Shown here in pieces: positions 10,796-22,435 of a stretch of DNA of 64,000 nt. The position numbers and the translations under genes are program-made. The stretch covers positions 627,001-691,000 of the forward strand of contig JAJGOT010000168.1 in assembly GCA_022457155.1 (NCBI GenBank). Direction: 5' to 3'. The notes under the pieces are model-generated. The model saw nothing but the letters and a program-made list of their open reading frames with translations, did no database searches and was not told the origin of the DNA. Position 1 is the first letter of the stretch. Every line of letters begins with the position of its first letter. The stretch is from Cladopsammia gracilis. Lineage: Eukaryota > Cnidaria > Anthozoa > Scleractinia > Dendrophylliidae.

Positions 10796-13270
10796 TCAGA
10801 AAAACCCAAATTGTTCCATCTTTTTATGTAAAATTCTCCTTGTACTAAATATATTCCTTAATTTTGGCTTAACCTTTTTAGCTATAATTAATCTATTTGG
10901 TAAGATTAACCCCCTCATAGCCTGTTTCAAAATTCGTTCTACAAACCAAGTTTCTCTTGTATCCTTATCATATAGCATAGGATATACCAGTAACCGTTTT
11001 TGCTCCCGCCCACTGCACCCTCTCATTAGCCTCTTTCTCCCCTCATCATAGCTTAAAAAATTTCGTTTCAAAAATCCCTCATGATATCCAATTTTTCTCA
11101 ATCTCTTATAAAATAACCCTACCGAAGTCATGTAGTCCTCTTTTGTTAGAGAATTTCTGATGTAACGCAAACATTCTGTTCTTATTAACCCTTTAAATAC
11201 ATGTTTATCATGATTAGATGTAGGGTTTATATATGAAAATTTATGAAACTTCTTAAAAAAGGTTCTATAATGGATCATCCCTGTACTAGCAGTTAAGTCA
11301 TCTATAGCTAAACGTAAATCTAAAAATTCACATGTAACCCTATTTATTTTAATAGTGATTACTAAGTTAATTGGATAAAATAGCATTAGCTTGCTTATCT
11401 CGTTTAAAATTAGATTAGTTTCATTAACAGTAAATAAGATTATCCCATCATCTGCATATCTTTTCAAAAATCTAACTAAAGTGCTGTCATATACCAAAAA
11501 ATACTTATACTCAGAATAAAGAAGAACTAAATCACTAATCTCCTTACTAAAATAACAACCCATACTTACTCCCTTCACTTGTCTATACAAATTTACACCC
11601 ACATTAAAATAATTCCATTCATTACAAAAAGTGTATAGATCTAAAATCAACTCTATCTCTCCCTTAGGTATATTTAAAATAAAAGCTAATTCCCTTAGAG
11701 TTTTCTCAGCATCCTCAAACAAAATATTTGTATATAGATCTTTAAAATCAAAAGATACAAAACAATTTTTGTTACAATCCTTTATATGTACACGTTTCAT
11801 TACATCTATTAACTCAGAACTATTTTTTAAAACAGAAATAGGCATATAATGTAATTTCAAATAATTTTGAAAACTATCCATTATTGACCGAAGTTTAACT
11901 TGTAAAAATTTTGAGGCATCTATTGTACACCATCCATACCCAGTAATAATTGGCCTCCCAGTCAACTCCATTTCTATCCCACTACAAGCCATTTTTGGTA
12001 ATTTATGAACCTTTGGCATTATGTTCATACTAGGTAGCACATAATCATCTAATGAATTTTTACATACTCTAAACCCCTCTAAGTCTCTCATAGATAAATT
12101 CCTCCTATGTCTCCCCAAAATCTTTGACAAAGCTACTCGACAATTGTGCTTTATCCCATCTACTAGATCCAAACCACCTACCCTCTCATAAAATTCAGAT
12201 TTTAAATGCCTATCATATTCCCCCTTATACCAACCCACAGAATTTAGAGACCAACCCATCTTCTTATCGCTTTCTCTCAGGACATACCTATCATCATTCC
12301 CTAATCTTTTTAATGTATACATGCCATCCAGCAGTTGCCCATCCTTGCTTTTTTGAATGGAAAATCTTATATCTCTCAAGCTATGTACATTACAATAATC
12401 CACTATTTTTAATGCCTTATAAATAAATCTCCTATCATAATATCCTATTTTAGGATGAGAAAGATAATAAAGTATCTTTCGTCTAATAGATGTTACCTTC
12501 ATATATGAACCATTTAAACTAGGTAAACAATTAATAAAAGATCTCCCCCCCGTCAGTGAAACTACATATTTTAGTAATGCCATTTCTGTATGTTGTTTAA
12601 TTAATTTTTGTTTACGAAACAAGGAACTCTTCTTACTGTCCCTCATTACATATCCACCACTCTGATTTAAGATCCGTCTTTCATTACTATTCATCTTATA
12701 TTTTGTAAAATTATGTAGATTTGTCCTATCCCTGCATCTCTCAGTTTCGTATTCCAAATTGATCTCTATTAAACGTAGATGAAAAATCCCTTGCTTAGTC
12801 TCCTCATGAATTATCTCCTCCCTTTCTCTCAACAGTCTCATATAATTGTTTATGACCTTTTTTATTTCCCCACTGTACACTAGATTTCCTCTTTTCTGTT
12901 TCCTCATTTGAGTTTTGCTAATAGGATTTCCTCTATTCCTGGTTCTCAACAGTTTCATTTCAGAAGATAGCAATTCAATTCTCCTATCCACTATTTCTTT
13001 CATATGTCCCTCCAAAATTGTTGCTTTTTCTTTCAGCTCTTGTCTCCTCCTCTTTATATCATTGTTGTTTTCTTCATTTCCAGCACTCACTTGTCCAGAT
13101 TTAGCAATATATTCTTCTCCATTATCTTTTTCAAATTTAAAAATCTCAAGCTTGATTTGTGCCAAGGTTGTGTATAACTCACTTATATGGAATAATTCGT
13201 GTTTCAATATAGTTGTAATTGATCTATTCTGTAAAACTTTAAGTTTCCATTTCTGTAAGGACAACGGCAT
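10796..13270 (-). CDS. Penelope-like reverse transcriptase, no GIY-YIG domain (array copy 2)
   Basis: Encodes exactly the same 824 residues as the copy at 3694-6168, with all RT signatures present (LYTNI, VKGVSMGC, YADD, EFLDLRL). It has its own AATAAA at 10716-10711 and the same divergent upstream region. The third array copy is truncated before reaching its RT gene, so only two RT copies lie in the window. Confidence 0.85.
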   Translation of the reverse strand: MPLSLQKWKLKVLQNRSITTILKHELFHISELYTTLAQIKLEIFKFEKDNGEEYIAKSGQVSAGNEENNNDIKRRRQELKEKATILEGHMKEIVDRRIELLSSEMKLLRTRNRGNPISKTQMRKQKRGNLVYSGEIKKVINNYMRLLREREEIIHEETKQGIFHLRLIEINLEYETERCRDRTNLHNFTKYKMNSNERRILNQSGGYVMRDSKKSSLFRKQKLIKQHTEMALLKYVVSLTGGRSFINCLPSLNGSYMKVTSIRRKILYYLSHPKIGYYDRRFIYKALKIVDYCNVHSLRDIRFSIQKSKDGQLLDGMYTLKRLGNDDRYVLRESDKKMGWSLNSVGWYKGEYDRHLKSEFYERVGGLDLVDGIKHNCRVALSKILGRHRRNLSMRDLEGFRVCKNSLDDYVLPSMNIMPKVHKLPKMACSGIEMELTGRPIITGYGWCTIDASKFLQVKLRSIMDSFQNYLKLHYMPISVLKNSSELIDVMKRVHIKDCNKNCFVSFDFKDLYTNILFEDAEKTLRELAFILNIPKGEIELILDLYTFCNEWNYFNVGVNLYRQVKGVSMGCYFSKEISDLVLLYSEYKYFLVYDSTLVRFLKRYADDGIILFTVNETNLILNEISKLMLFYPINLVITIKINRVTCEFLDLRLAIDDLTASTGMIHYRTFFKKFHKFSYINPTSNHDKHVFKGLIRTECLRYIRNSLTKEDYMTSVGLFYKRLRKIGYHEGFLKRNFLSYDEGRKRLMRGCSGREQKRLLVYPMLYDKDTRETWFVERILKQAMRGLILPNRLIIAKKVKPKLRNIFSTRRILHKKMEQFGFF

Positions 13271-13597
13271 TTTTAAAAAAACATCCGTTACCTCAAAGCT
13301 ATTTAAATGTCTACCGTTAAATTTTCTATCTGCACGAGCATAAACTAGCTATTTTTCGAATTAAATTCAAATTTTTCATCTACGTGTAAAAATGTCGTCT
13401 TTATCACGTCGTCATTCAAAACTATCGTAATTTCGTTTATCACTCATCAGTCGAGACCTAACCTGAGCACTAGCCTGAACCATAAAAGTCTTTAAGGTAA
13501 ATTTTTTAAAAAGAATGGTTTCTTAACCTTTGCTTGCAATAATTATAAAATAATTTAACGCAAGAGTAGCTTTTGCTTACCATTTTTCTTGTTACCA
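13271..13597. promoter_or_regulatory. Divergent intergenic region, array copy 2
   Basis: Same 327 bases as 6169-6495, between the RT start and the small gene start. Presumed shared promoter region, by position only. Confidence 0.4.
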
Positions 13598-14319
13598 ATG
13601 CCAGAAACATCAGTTTTAAGTCATGAACTCCACACCCTCTTCATCGAAAAGAAAGTGCTCGGAAAATCAGGTAATTTTTCCCTTATAAAAACTATTTAAA
13701 GACTAAAGGTATCTTTAACAGGTAAAAAGCACGTAGGGCTCAGCTGTATGGTACCATGACAGCGTTGAAACGTGTGGAAAATAGGTAAACTCGGTGTATT
13801 TATTTTTCTTCGAGTCGGTATCCCTCCCAGTCCACCTCGGGTTTTTCATTTCTTCGGTACCAATCCTCCCCCCTGCTCTCTTGACCTATTTTCCTTGATT
13901 GCCTTCTGAGCTCCTGAAGAGACAAGGCTTTCAATTTTTTACCTTTTATTAAAGATATTTTTAGTTTGTTTTAAAACTGTAATGAGCTCATTACATTACA
14001 CTAGATATAATTAATAAATAAAAAATATAAAATGGTTATTTATTTTTTAACCATCGCATTCCCCTGTCTTTTAAACATTGTTTTAATATAGCTAACACCA
14101 GAACAAAAAAAGGAAATTGATGAGCTAATGACGGTGTTGGAATCTGCTGGGTATCAGAAAGACGAGAGGGATTGCAGAAAAGAAGAGTTCAAACAGAAAC
14201 TAAACAAAATGAAAGCCACTGCCATTCAAGGCAAACGGGTTGCAGCACAAATGATGCTAATGGCAAAAGCCTATGATAAGATAGTAAACGAATTGCAAAC
14301 ACAGTTTGATGAAATGTAA
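13598..14319 (+). CDS. Small two-exon gene, 96-aa coiled-coil protein (array copy 2)
   Basis: Exons 13598-13670 and 14102-14319, same splice sites and product as copy 1. One intron base differs (T for C at 14088, upstream of the acceptor) and should not affect splicing. Function unknown. Confidence 0.6.
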
Positions 14320-14596
14320 ACAAAAATTTTTTTTAAATATTTTCTTTTTCAAAGAGTTATTTCCTTTTAAAAACATGTTTTTTAATTTTCCACATGCTTA
14401 ATCCTCAGGTATTAATTTGAAATATACAAGCCCAATTGTAGGTAAAAAAATTTTATAAAAATTTTTTCAAAATCTTGTAAACTTTATCATTGTTTTATAT
14501 CTTTAAATTATAGCAGTTTTTAAACAAGACCTATTTTTAACAATAAAGCTAAATTAAAACTTCCCGCAATTTAATGTTTATGATCTTGCCTCCTCA

Positions 14597-16445
14597 TTTT
14601 ATTACTCAAATATCCTATTCCTATTATACCCCCATTCATATTATACACCAAACCCCTTTCTGTGTAAAACCATTTCTATTATATCCCTAATCCCTTCATA
14701 CCCCTATTCCTATAACCCTACTCCTATTATAACCCATTCCTATTATATTGCCTTTCACATCATACCCCCATCCCCTTAATACCCCTATTCAAATTATACC
14801 CCCATCCCCATTCCATTCATACCCCCTTTTCTTTCACACCCCATTCCTATTATATTGCCTTTCACATCATACCCCCATCCCCTTAATATTCAAATTATAC
14901 CCCCATCCCCATTCCATTCATACCCCCATTTCTTTCACACCCCATTCCTATTATATTACCTTTCACATCATACCCCCATCCCCTTAATACCCCTATTCAA
15001 ATTATACCCCCATCCCCATTCCATTCATACCCCCATTTCTTTCACACCCCATTCCTATCACACCCCATTCCTAGTATACCCCCATTTATAATATTCCAAT
15101 CATACCCCAATTCCTATTATACTGCCATTCCCATTATACCCCTATTTCAATCATACTGCCATACCTTATATATGCCCCCCTTCCCTATTATGTCCCATTC
15201 CCTTCATACCGCCATTCCCATCATACTCCCAATCCAATCACAATCCCCTATTGCAAACTGGTAAGCTACCATTCCCGAACCTTTATACCCAGATTCCAGT
15301 TAGGACCTTGTTCCCGACATGCCCCCAGTCCTTTTCCCATTAAAATCGCATTTCTATTATACACCCAATCGCATCATATCCCACTTTTACCCCTGAGTGT
15401 TTATTTTATGTAATACATATATATATATATATAATTTTATCTATACCCCACTCCTATTATAACCCATTTCTATTATATCGTTCTTCATATCATACCCCCA
15501 TTCCCCTATTACTCCTATTCAACTTAAACTCCAATCATTTAGTATACTGACAATTATCCCAAGGTTTTCGCTCCCGTCATGCTTCTTTTTCCCATTGAAG
15601 TCTCACTTGTGTTATACACCCGGTCATATCGTGTCCTACATTTACTCATGAGTGTGTGGTTTATATGAGATATAAGAAACACATTTTTCTATGTCGGGGC
15701 TGCCACAGTGTTATTGTTGCCCCATCATGCTCCAAGTCCCATTACAATCTCCTACTACAGACTATTATACTGTCATTCCCAATATGCCCCTAATCCTTTC
15801 GTACCCCAATTTTAATCATAATCTCATTCCCAACATACCCCCAGTCCTACTATACCCCAATCTTACCCCCATTCCTAACATACTAACCCATTTCCCGTCA
15901 TACCCCTATGCCTACTATACCCGTTTCAGACGTATCCCCCATTCCTATTATGGCTCCCATCTTTTTTAAAAAACTTATATTCCTATTATACATCCATTCC
16001 TATATACCCCTATTTTTTATTCCCCATACCTATTATACCCCCATTCCTATTACGTTTCATTCCCTTCATACCGCCATTTCCATCACATTCCTCTATTACT
16101 TGCTATTATACTGCCCTTCTCATTATACCCCCAATTCCTCCATACCCCAATTCTAATCATAACCTCATTCCCATCATACCCCCATTCCTACTATACCCCA
16201 GTCTTACCCATAGTTCTATCATATAGACCTATTCCCTTCATACCATCACACCTACTATACCCCTGTCCCTAACATATCCCCCATTCATGTTATACCCCCT
16301 TTCCTATTATACACACATCCCCTTTTTGTTGTACACCCATTTAATTATACCCCTATTCCCTTCATAGCCCTGTTCCTATACCCCCACTCCTATTATAACC
16401 CATTCCTATTATATTGCCTTTCACGTCGTGGCCCCATTCCCTTGG
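14597..16445. repeat. Pyrimidine-rich minisatellite, array copy 3
   Basis: Third copy of the CCCCATTCCTATTATAC-like tract, almost the same as copy 2, including the longer TA run near 15418. Confidence 0.85.
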
Positions 16446-16726
16446 TGCCCATGTTCAAGCTAAACCCCAATCCTTTAGTATACAGAGAATCATCCCAAGA
16501 TTTCTGTTAATACTCTGGCTATATATAACTATAAAACTATTTTCAAATTAATTGACCCCAAATTAAAATCACCTCCTAGTTTATACCTTAAGTATACAGA
16601 CAATCAGCCAAAAAGATCAAACTAATCGAACTATTTTCAAATAGCTTACCCCAAAATTTTTAATCACCTCCTATTTTATATCTTAAATATACAGACAGTC
16701 AGTCAAAAAGTTCAAACTGGTCAAAC

Positions 16727-17364
16727 TAACATTATTATTGCTACTATTATCATTGTTACCATTATTATTGCTACCATTATTATTGCTACTATTATCATTG
16801 TTACCATTATTATTGCTACCATTATTATTGCTACTATTATTAATGTTACCATTGTTGTTATCATTGTTGTTGCTACTATTATTGTTACCATTGTTGTTGT
16901 CATTGTTATTGCTACTATTATTATTGTTATCATTGTTATTGCTACTATTATTATTGTTATCATTATTATTACCATTGTTACCATTATTATTGCTGCCATT
17001 ATTATTGGTACTATTATTATTATTATCATTGTTGTTGTCATTATTGTTACCATTATTATTGCTACTATTATTATTGTTACCATTACTGTTACCAATATTG
17101 TTATCATTATTATTTTTACTACTACTCACCGGATAACTCCATGAATTGTGATCCACTCAGTCCAATTACCATTACTTATTGTTATCATTATTGTTATCAT
17201 TGTTATTACTGCTATTATTATTGTTACCATTTTTGTCATCATTATTGTCATCATTTTTACTGCTATTATTGTTACCGTTATTGTTATCATTATGATGCTG
17301 CTGTTGTTGTTTGCCATTATTATTATCATTATTGTTATCATTATTATTGCTAATATTGTCACTA
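16727..17364. repeat. Trinucleotide tract, array copy 3
   Basis: Third copy of the ATT/GTT tract. The array breaks off 176 bases beyond it, at 17540. Confidence 0.85.
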
Positions 17365-17540
17365 TGCCCCTGATTAAACCAAAATTGTGGATGCCTCCTA
17401 GTTCATACTTTAAAAATACAGACAGTCAACCAAAAAGTTCAAACAGATGAAACTATTTTCAAATAGCTAATTCCAGATTTTAATCACCTCCTAATTTATA
17501 CTTTAATATACAGACAGTCAGCTAATAAATTCAAACCAAA

Positions 17541-18434
17541 AAAAAAATATATTGAACCGTGTCAGTGTGAAAACATAAGCTTACTGCAATATTGCGTTTC
17601 GCGTTAGCATTTCTTATTCACGGGTTGGCTCTTTTAATAGGAGCTTTTTTTCCTCGCGCACACCTAAAAATCACCTAAAAATTCACAAAGCCTTACATAA
17701 CATTCATTTACAAACCTATAATGAAATTTTTAGAGTTAACGAGATAATGCTATAAAACTAATCTCAACTAGCGAGAAAATGGCATTTATAGGTATAAAAG
17801 ATCCCCCTGAATAAAGTAATCATTCTGTTGAACAATGCAAGTCCCATTAGCTCATAATTGAAGGGTTTATGCAAAATCTATCATAAGTAACTAGTTAGCC
17901 TTGAAATCCAAATTGCTCCAAATTACCTTTATTTTGGCACAGATACTGGTTTAATCATGTAAGAAACTTATTAAAAATAATTTATTTGTTTGAGCAAAAG
18001 GGAAAAATAAGAATTCAGCTTATTACTTTTCCTTAAACCTCAAGCCACCAGCACAAAAGAGATTTTTTGGTTTCAGGAAATCAGTACTGCTTCACTTGTC
18101 AGTTAATGGTTCAGGTTTTACCAAACCTAATAGCTGACTTAGTGTTGAGGCCATTTGCTCAAACAGATAAATACAGAAGTAAGTTTCGTACACAATAACC
18201 AGTATCTATGGAGTAATCTATGCGTTCATTGGTGATGAGGTCTCCAGCTGGTTTTAACGTTCATTTAGCAACGGAGCATAGTGCTATAAAATAATTGTAA
18301 TTTCGAGACGGGAATACTGCATTGGTATCACGATTGTCATGTACTTTTGCCTGCTTTTGAGACGTCAATATAGGACAAAAATGTTGATTACTTTGTCACC
18401 TTTGGCAGGTAAAGCACTGTACATTTGTATTTAG
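17541..18434. other. Unassigned AT-rich DNA with a repeated segment
   Basis: Begins with an A run at the array breakpoint. No gene seen. About 18076-18400 is a diverged direct copy of 20730-21005: both have a TTAATGGTTCAGGTTTTACC-like start, a GTCTCCAGCTGG word and the motif CTGCTTTTGAGACGTCAATA, and both lead into minus-strand sequence encoding a YLNxWxRL-like string. I read this as two members of one mobile-element family. Confidence 0.5.
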
Positions 18435-20010
18435 CCTGTTCCAGGCGTTCCGATAGTCAGGGGAGTGAAGATAGGTGACGCTCATTCGCACGCCGTACAT
18501 TTGTATTTAGCCTGTTCCAGGCGTTCAGATAGTGGGGAGTGAAGGATAGGTGACGCTCATTCACACGCCGTACATTTGTATTTAGTCTGTTCCAGGTGTT
18601 CAGATAGTGGGGAGTGAAGGATAGGTGACGCTCATTCACACGCCGTACATTTGTATTTAGTCTGTTCAAGGTGTTCAGATAGTGGGGAGTGAAGGATAGG
18701 TGCCGCTCATTCACACGCCGTACATTTGTATTTAGTCTGTTCCAGGCGTTCAGATAGTGGGGAGTGAAGGATAGGTGACGCTCATTCACTCGCCGTACAT
18801 TTGTATTTAGTTTGTTCCAGGCGTTCAGATAGTGGGGAGTGAAGGATAGGTGATGCTCATTCGCACGCCGTACATTTGTATTTAGCCTGTTCCAGGCGTT
18901 CAGATAGTGGGGAGTGAAGGATAGGTGACGCTCATTCACACGCCGTACATTTGTATTTAGTCTGTTCCAGGTGTTCAGATAGTGGGGAGTGAAGGATAGG
19001 TGACGCTCATTCACACGCCGTACATTTGTATTTAGTCTGTTCAAGGTGTTCAGATAGTGGGGAGTGAAGGATAGGTGCCGCTCATTCACACGCCGTACAT
19101 TTGTATTTAGTCTGTTCCAGGCGTTCAGATAGTGGGGAGTGAAGGATAGGTGACGCTCATTCACTCGCCGTACATTTGTATTTAGTTTGTTCCAGGCGTT
19201 CAGATAGTGGGGAGTGAAGGATAGGTGATGCTCATTCACACGCCGTACATTTGTATTTAGCCTGTTCCAGGTGTTCAGATAGTGGGGAGTGAAGGATAGG
19301 TGACGCTCATTCATACGCTGTACATTTGTATTTAGTCTGTTCCAGGTGTTCAGATAGTGAGGAGCGAAGGATAGGTGACGCTCATTCGCACGCCGTACAT
19401 TTGTATTTAGTCTGTTCCAGGTGTTTAGATAGTGAGGAGCGAAGGATAGGTGACGCTCATTCACACGCCGTACATTTGTATTTAGTCTGTTCCAGGTGTT
19501 CAGATAGTGGGGAGTGAAGGATAGGTGACACTCATTCGCACGCCGTACATTTGTATTTAGTCTGTTCCAGGTGTTCAGATAGTGCGGAGTGAAGGATAGG
19601 TGACGCTCATTCACACGCCGTACATTTGTATTTAGTCTGTTCCAGGTGTTCAGATAATGGGGAGTGAAGGATAGGTGACACTCATTCGCACGCCGTACAT
19701 TTGTATTTAGTCTGTTCCAGGTGTTCAGATAGTGGGGAGTGAAGGATAGGTGACGCTCATTCACACGCCGTACATTTGTATTTAGTCTGTTCCAGGTGTT
19801 CAGATAGTGGGGAGTGAAGGATAGGTGACGCTCATTCACACGCCGTACATTTGTATTTAGTCTGTTCCAGGTGTTCAGATAGTGGGGAGTGAAGGATAGG
19901 TGACGTTCATTCGCACGCCGTACATTTATATTTAGCCTGTTCCAGGTGTTCAGATAGTGGGGATTGAAGGATAGGTGACGCTCATTCGCACGCCTTACAT
20001 TTGTAGATAG
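18435..20010. repeat. 75-bp minisatellite, about 21 copies
   Basis: Tandem units of 75 bases (for example one starting TGTATTTAGTCTGTTCCAGG) with scattered substitutions. Within about 18570-19270 the variants recur every five units (375 bases), for example the TCTGTTCAAGG variant followed by GTGCCGCTCATTC, so there is a higher-order repeat. Since 75 is a multiple of three and one minus frame lacks stops, the whole array reads as one 567-codon frame (20160-18457) of 25-residue repeats containing HLSFTPHYLNTWNRLNTNVR. I think the frame is a by-product of the repeat. Confidence 0.9.
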
Positions 20011-20160
20011 CCAGTTCCAGACGTTCAGGTATTGGTTAGGGAAAGATAGGCGGCGCCAAGAAAAATATTCCCCGCTCATTCGCGCGCCGGTTTTTAGCTC
20101 TCTCGTGGCCCCATAATCGTAATGCTTGGAATAGACTACACCAGGAGCTATTTTATTCAA

Positions 20161-21178
20161 GGTTTCAATCCACTAATTATCAATTTTTAATGAAAAGGTG
20201 CGTGTTAATCACGAAATCATAATATTGGAAAACGTTTGGGCTAAAAACTAAAAACTCGACAGGTTGCGTCATTTTCCGATTTTGTCGTCGTTCATGACCG
20301 TTGAAAAAATTTCCTAAATGTTCTATTGAATTTGTGTCGTTTTAAATGAGCGTATTGGGTGGAGTCACAAAGCGACTGAGCCGAATACGTAGAATATATT
20401 TTCTTCCAACGCCGTCAACATACTGCACTATGGAAGTCTCAAAATCGCAATTATAGATTTGTATCACGATTCAAATGTTGTTTGGGCAAAAAGAAGGTAA
20501 AGCTGAAGATAACTTGTGCTGATCAAAACTGAAATTCTTTTCAGTCCTTAGCTGTCATACAGGACGTTTTGTACGCGTAATCAGAATTTTTTTGTTTCGC
20601 TAAAAAAGGTTTTCCTATAAGTTGCTCATTGAAACAACACAAATTTTATAGAACACTGCATGTTTATGAATTTTTTTAAAGTTATGAACATCACCAAAAT
20701 GGGTAAATGATGCAACTTGCCAACTTTTTAACTTGTCAGTTGGTTCAGGTTTTACCAAAGCGTAATAGGATTATTCTTAGTGTTGAGGTCTTTTGCTCAA
20801 TAACCAGTCTCTGTGCCAAAAAAGCGCTTCCTTTTTTTGTGAGTTTGTTGTTGATCGGGTCTCCAGCTGGCTTAACGTTCAATTAGCCGCGGAGAAAAGT
20901 ACTATAAAATAATTGTGATTTTGAGACAGGAATACTACATTGTATCACGATTCTCAGATAATTTTGCCTGCTTTTCAGACGTCAATATTGGACAACCACT
21001 TTGTCTTCTCTGGCAGATAAAAGAACACTGTATGTAGCCTGGTCCAGTAGTTCAGGTAGCGGGGAGCGAAGGATAGGCGAGCCGCGACGCCAAAGGAAAA
21101 ATATTCCCGCTCATTCACGCGCCGGTTTTTAGCTACCCCCGGCCCACAGTCGTAACGCCTGGAGTAGTCCATTTAGCA
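20161..21178. other. Intervening DNA with second copy of the repeat element
   Basis: No gene recognised. 20730-21005 repeats 18076-18400. 20975-21172 (minus) encodes a relative of the N-terminal part of the 75-bp array's frame (YSRRYDCG, NEREYFS, LSFAPRYLNYWTRL), which suggests that the minisatellite unit arose from this element. Confidence 0.5.
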
Positions 21179-21180
21179 AA

Positions 21181-21353
21181 TTTCCACCGGTTTTCCGTGG
21201 TGTGGACTCTTATTTACCACGATTTACGTCATCACATGGTCAAAATGTTATGGACCCACGAGGCGCAGCCGAGTGAGTCAGCAACAAATTTTGACCATGT
21301 GATGACGTAAAACTGGTAAATAAGAGTCCACACCACGGAAAACCGGTGGAAAT
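21181..21353. repeat. Foldback inverted repeat, arms about 65 bp
   Basis: 21181-21246 and 21288-21353 are near-perfect reverse complements (arm starts TTTCCACCGGTTTTCCGTGG). The 41-base centre carries GAGGCGCAGCCGAGTGAG. Likely a miniature foldback or MITE insertion. Confidence 0.85.
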
Positions 21354-21584
21354 CTGTTTTTACCACAACATTTAGAAACAAATACAAGGAAAAATCGAAG
21401 TTTCGTTACAAAACTTGATGCATTGCGTGATGTTAGCGTCAGCACCGTTGTCTGTACTCTTATCACCCGCATCGACCAATCAGATTGCGAGATTACCGGC
21501 AATTTTGGTAAAAACTGTATTCGCAACGATCCACTTCATCAACTTTATTAACTTTTTTCAAGTTGCAATTCATTCAGAAACAGT

Positions 21585-22435
21585 CCGTCAATGACTAGAG
21601 ACACTAATCGACAGTTGTGTTACACCAGTGTGTTAACATTCGATAAAGTGGATCACTGTGTTGAATACAGTGTTGTTATAAACAGTCCGTCAATGACTAG
21701 AGACACTCATCGACAGTTGTGTTACACCAGTGTGTTAACATTCGATAAAGTGGATCATTGTGTTGAATACAGTGTTGTTATAAACAGTCCGTCAATGACT
21801 AGAGACACTCATCGACAGTTGTGTTACACCAGTGTGTTAACATTTGATAAAGTGGATCATTGTGTTGAATACAGTGTTGTTATAAACAGTCCGTCAATGA
21901 CTAGAGACACTCATCGACAGTTGTGTTACACCAGTGTGTTAACATTCGATAAAGTGGATCATTGTGTTGAATACAGTGTTGTTATAAACAGACCGTCAAT
22001 GACTAGAGACACTCATCGACAGTTGTGTTACACCAGTGTGTTAACATTCGATAAGGTGGATCATTGTCTTGAATACAGTGTTGTTATAAACAGTCCGTCA
22101 ATGACTAGAGACACTCGTCGACAGTTGTGTTACACCAGTGTGTTAACATTTGATAAAGTGGATCATTGTGTTGAATACAGTGTTGTTATAAACAGTCCGT
22201 CAATGACTAGAGACACTCATCGACAGTTGTGTTACACCAGTGTGTTAACATTTGATAAAGTGGATCATTGTGTTGAATACAGTGTTGTTATAAACAGTCT
22301 GTCAATGACTAGAGATACTCATCGACAGTTGTGTTACACCAGTGTGTTAACATTCAATAAAGTGGATCATTGTGTTGAATACAGTGTTGTTATAAACAGT
22401 CCGTCAGTGACTATGTGTTGAATACAGTGTTGTTA
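21585..22435. repeat. 102-bp minisatellite, left block (8 units)
   Basis: Units of 102 bases containing GTCAATGACTAGAGACACTC and TGTTACACCAGTGTGTTAAC. The plus frame stays open for 276 codons as 34-residue repeats (MTRDTHRQLCYTSVL, FDKVDHCVEYSVV). The last unit before the insertion is internally deleted. The array resumes at 23735 after a transposon. Confidence 0.9.

Larger units (their letters stand above)
1..17540. repeat. Tandem array of a 7.1-kb unit, about 2.5 copies
   Basis: Position 1 matches 7099 and 14201 base for base, giving units of 7098 bp and 7102 bp and a partial third that ends at 17540. There the match to 3336/10438 stops at a run of A. The few differences seen are a one-base C-run change near 725, another near 978/8076, the length of a TA run near 1210/8318, and one base in an intron (6986 versus 14088). 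The predicted RT proteins of copies 1 and 2 are identical. Each unit carries the 3' exon of a small gene, a minisatellite, a trinucleotide tract, an RT gene (minus) and the 5' exon of the small gene (plus). Near-identity means very recent duplication, active homogenisation or an assembly artefact; the sequence alone cannot separate these. Confidence 0.95.

Noticed and set aside
1..17540. Subtelomeric location because endonuclease-less Penelope elements favour telomeres
   Set aside because: No TTAGGG-type repeats anywhere in the unit or window.
18457..20160. 567-aa protein made of 25-residue repeats as a real gene
   Set aside because: A 75-bp unit without a stop stays open by arithmetic; no promoter, intron or domain seen. 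Kept as a finding to test, not as a CDS.
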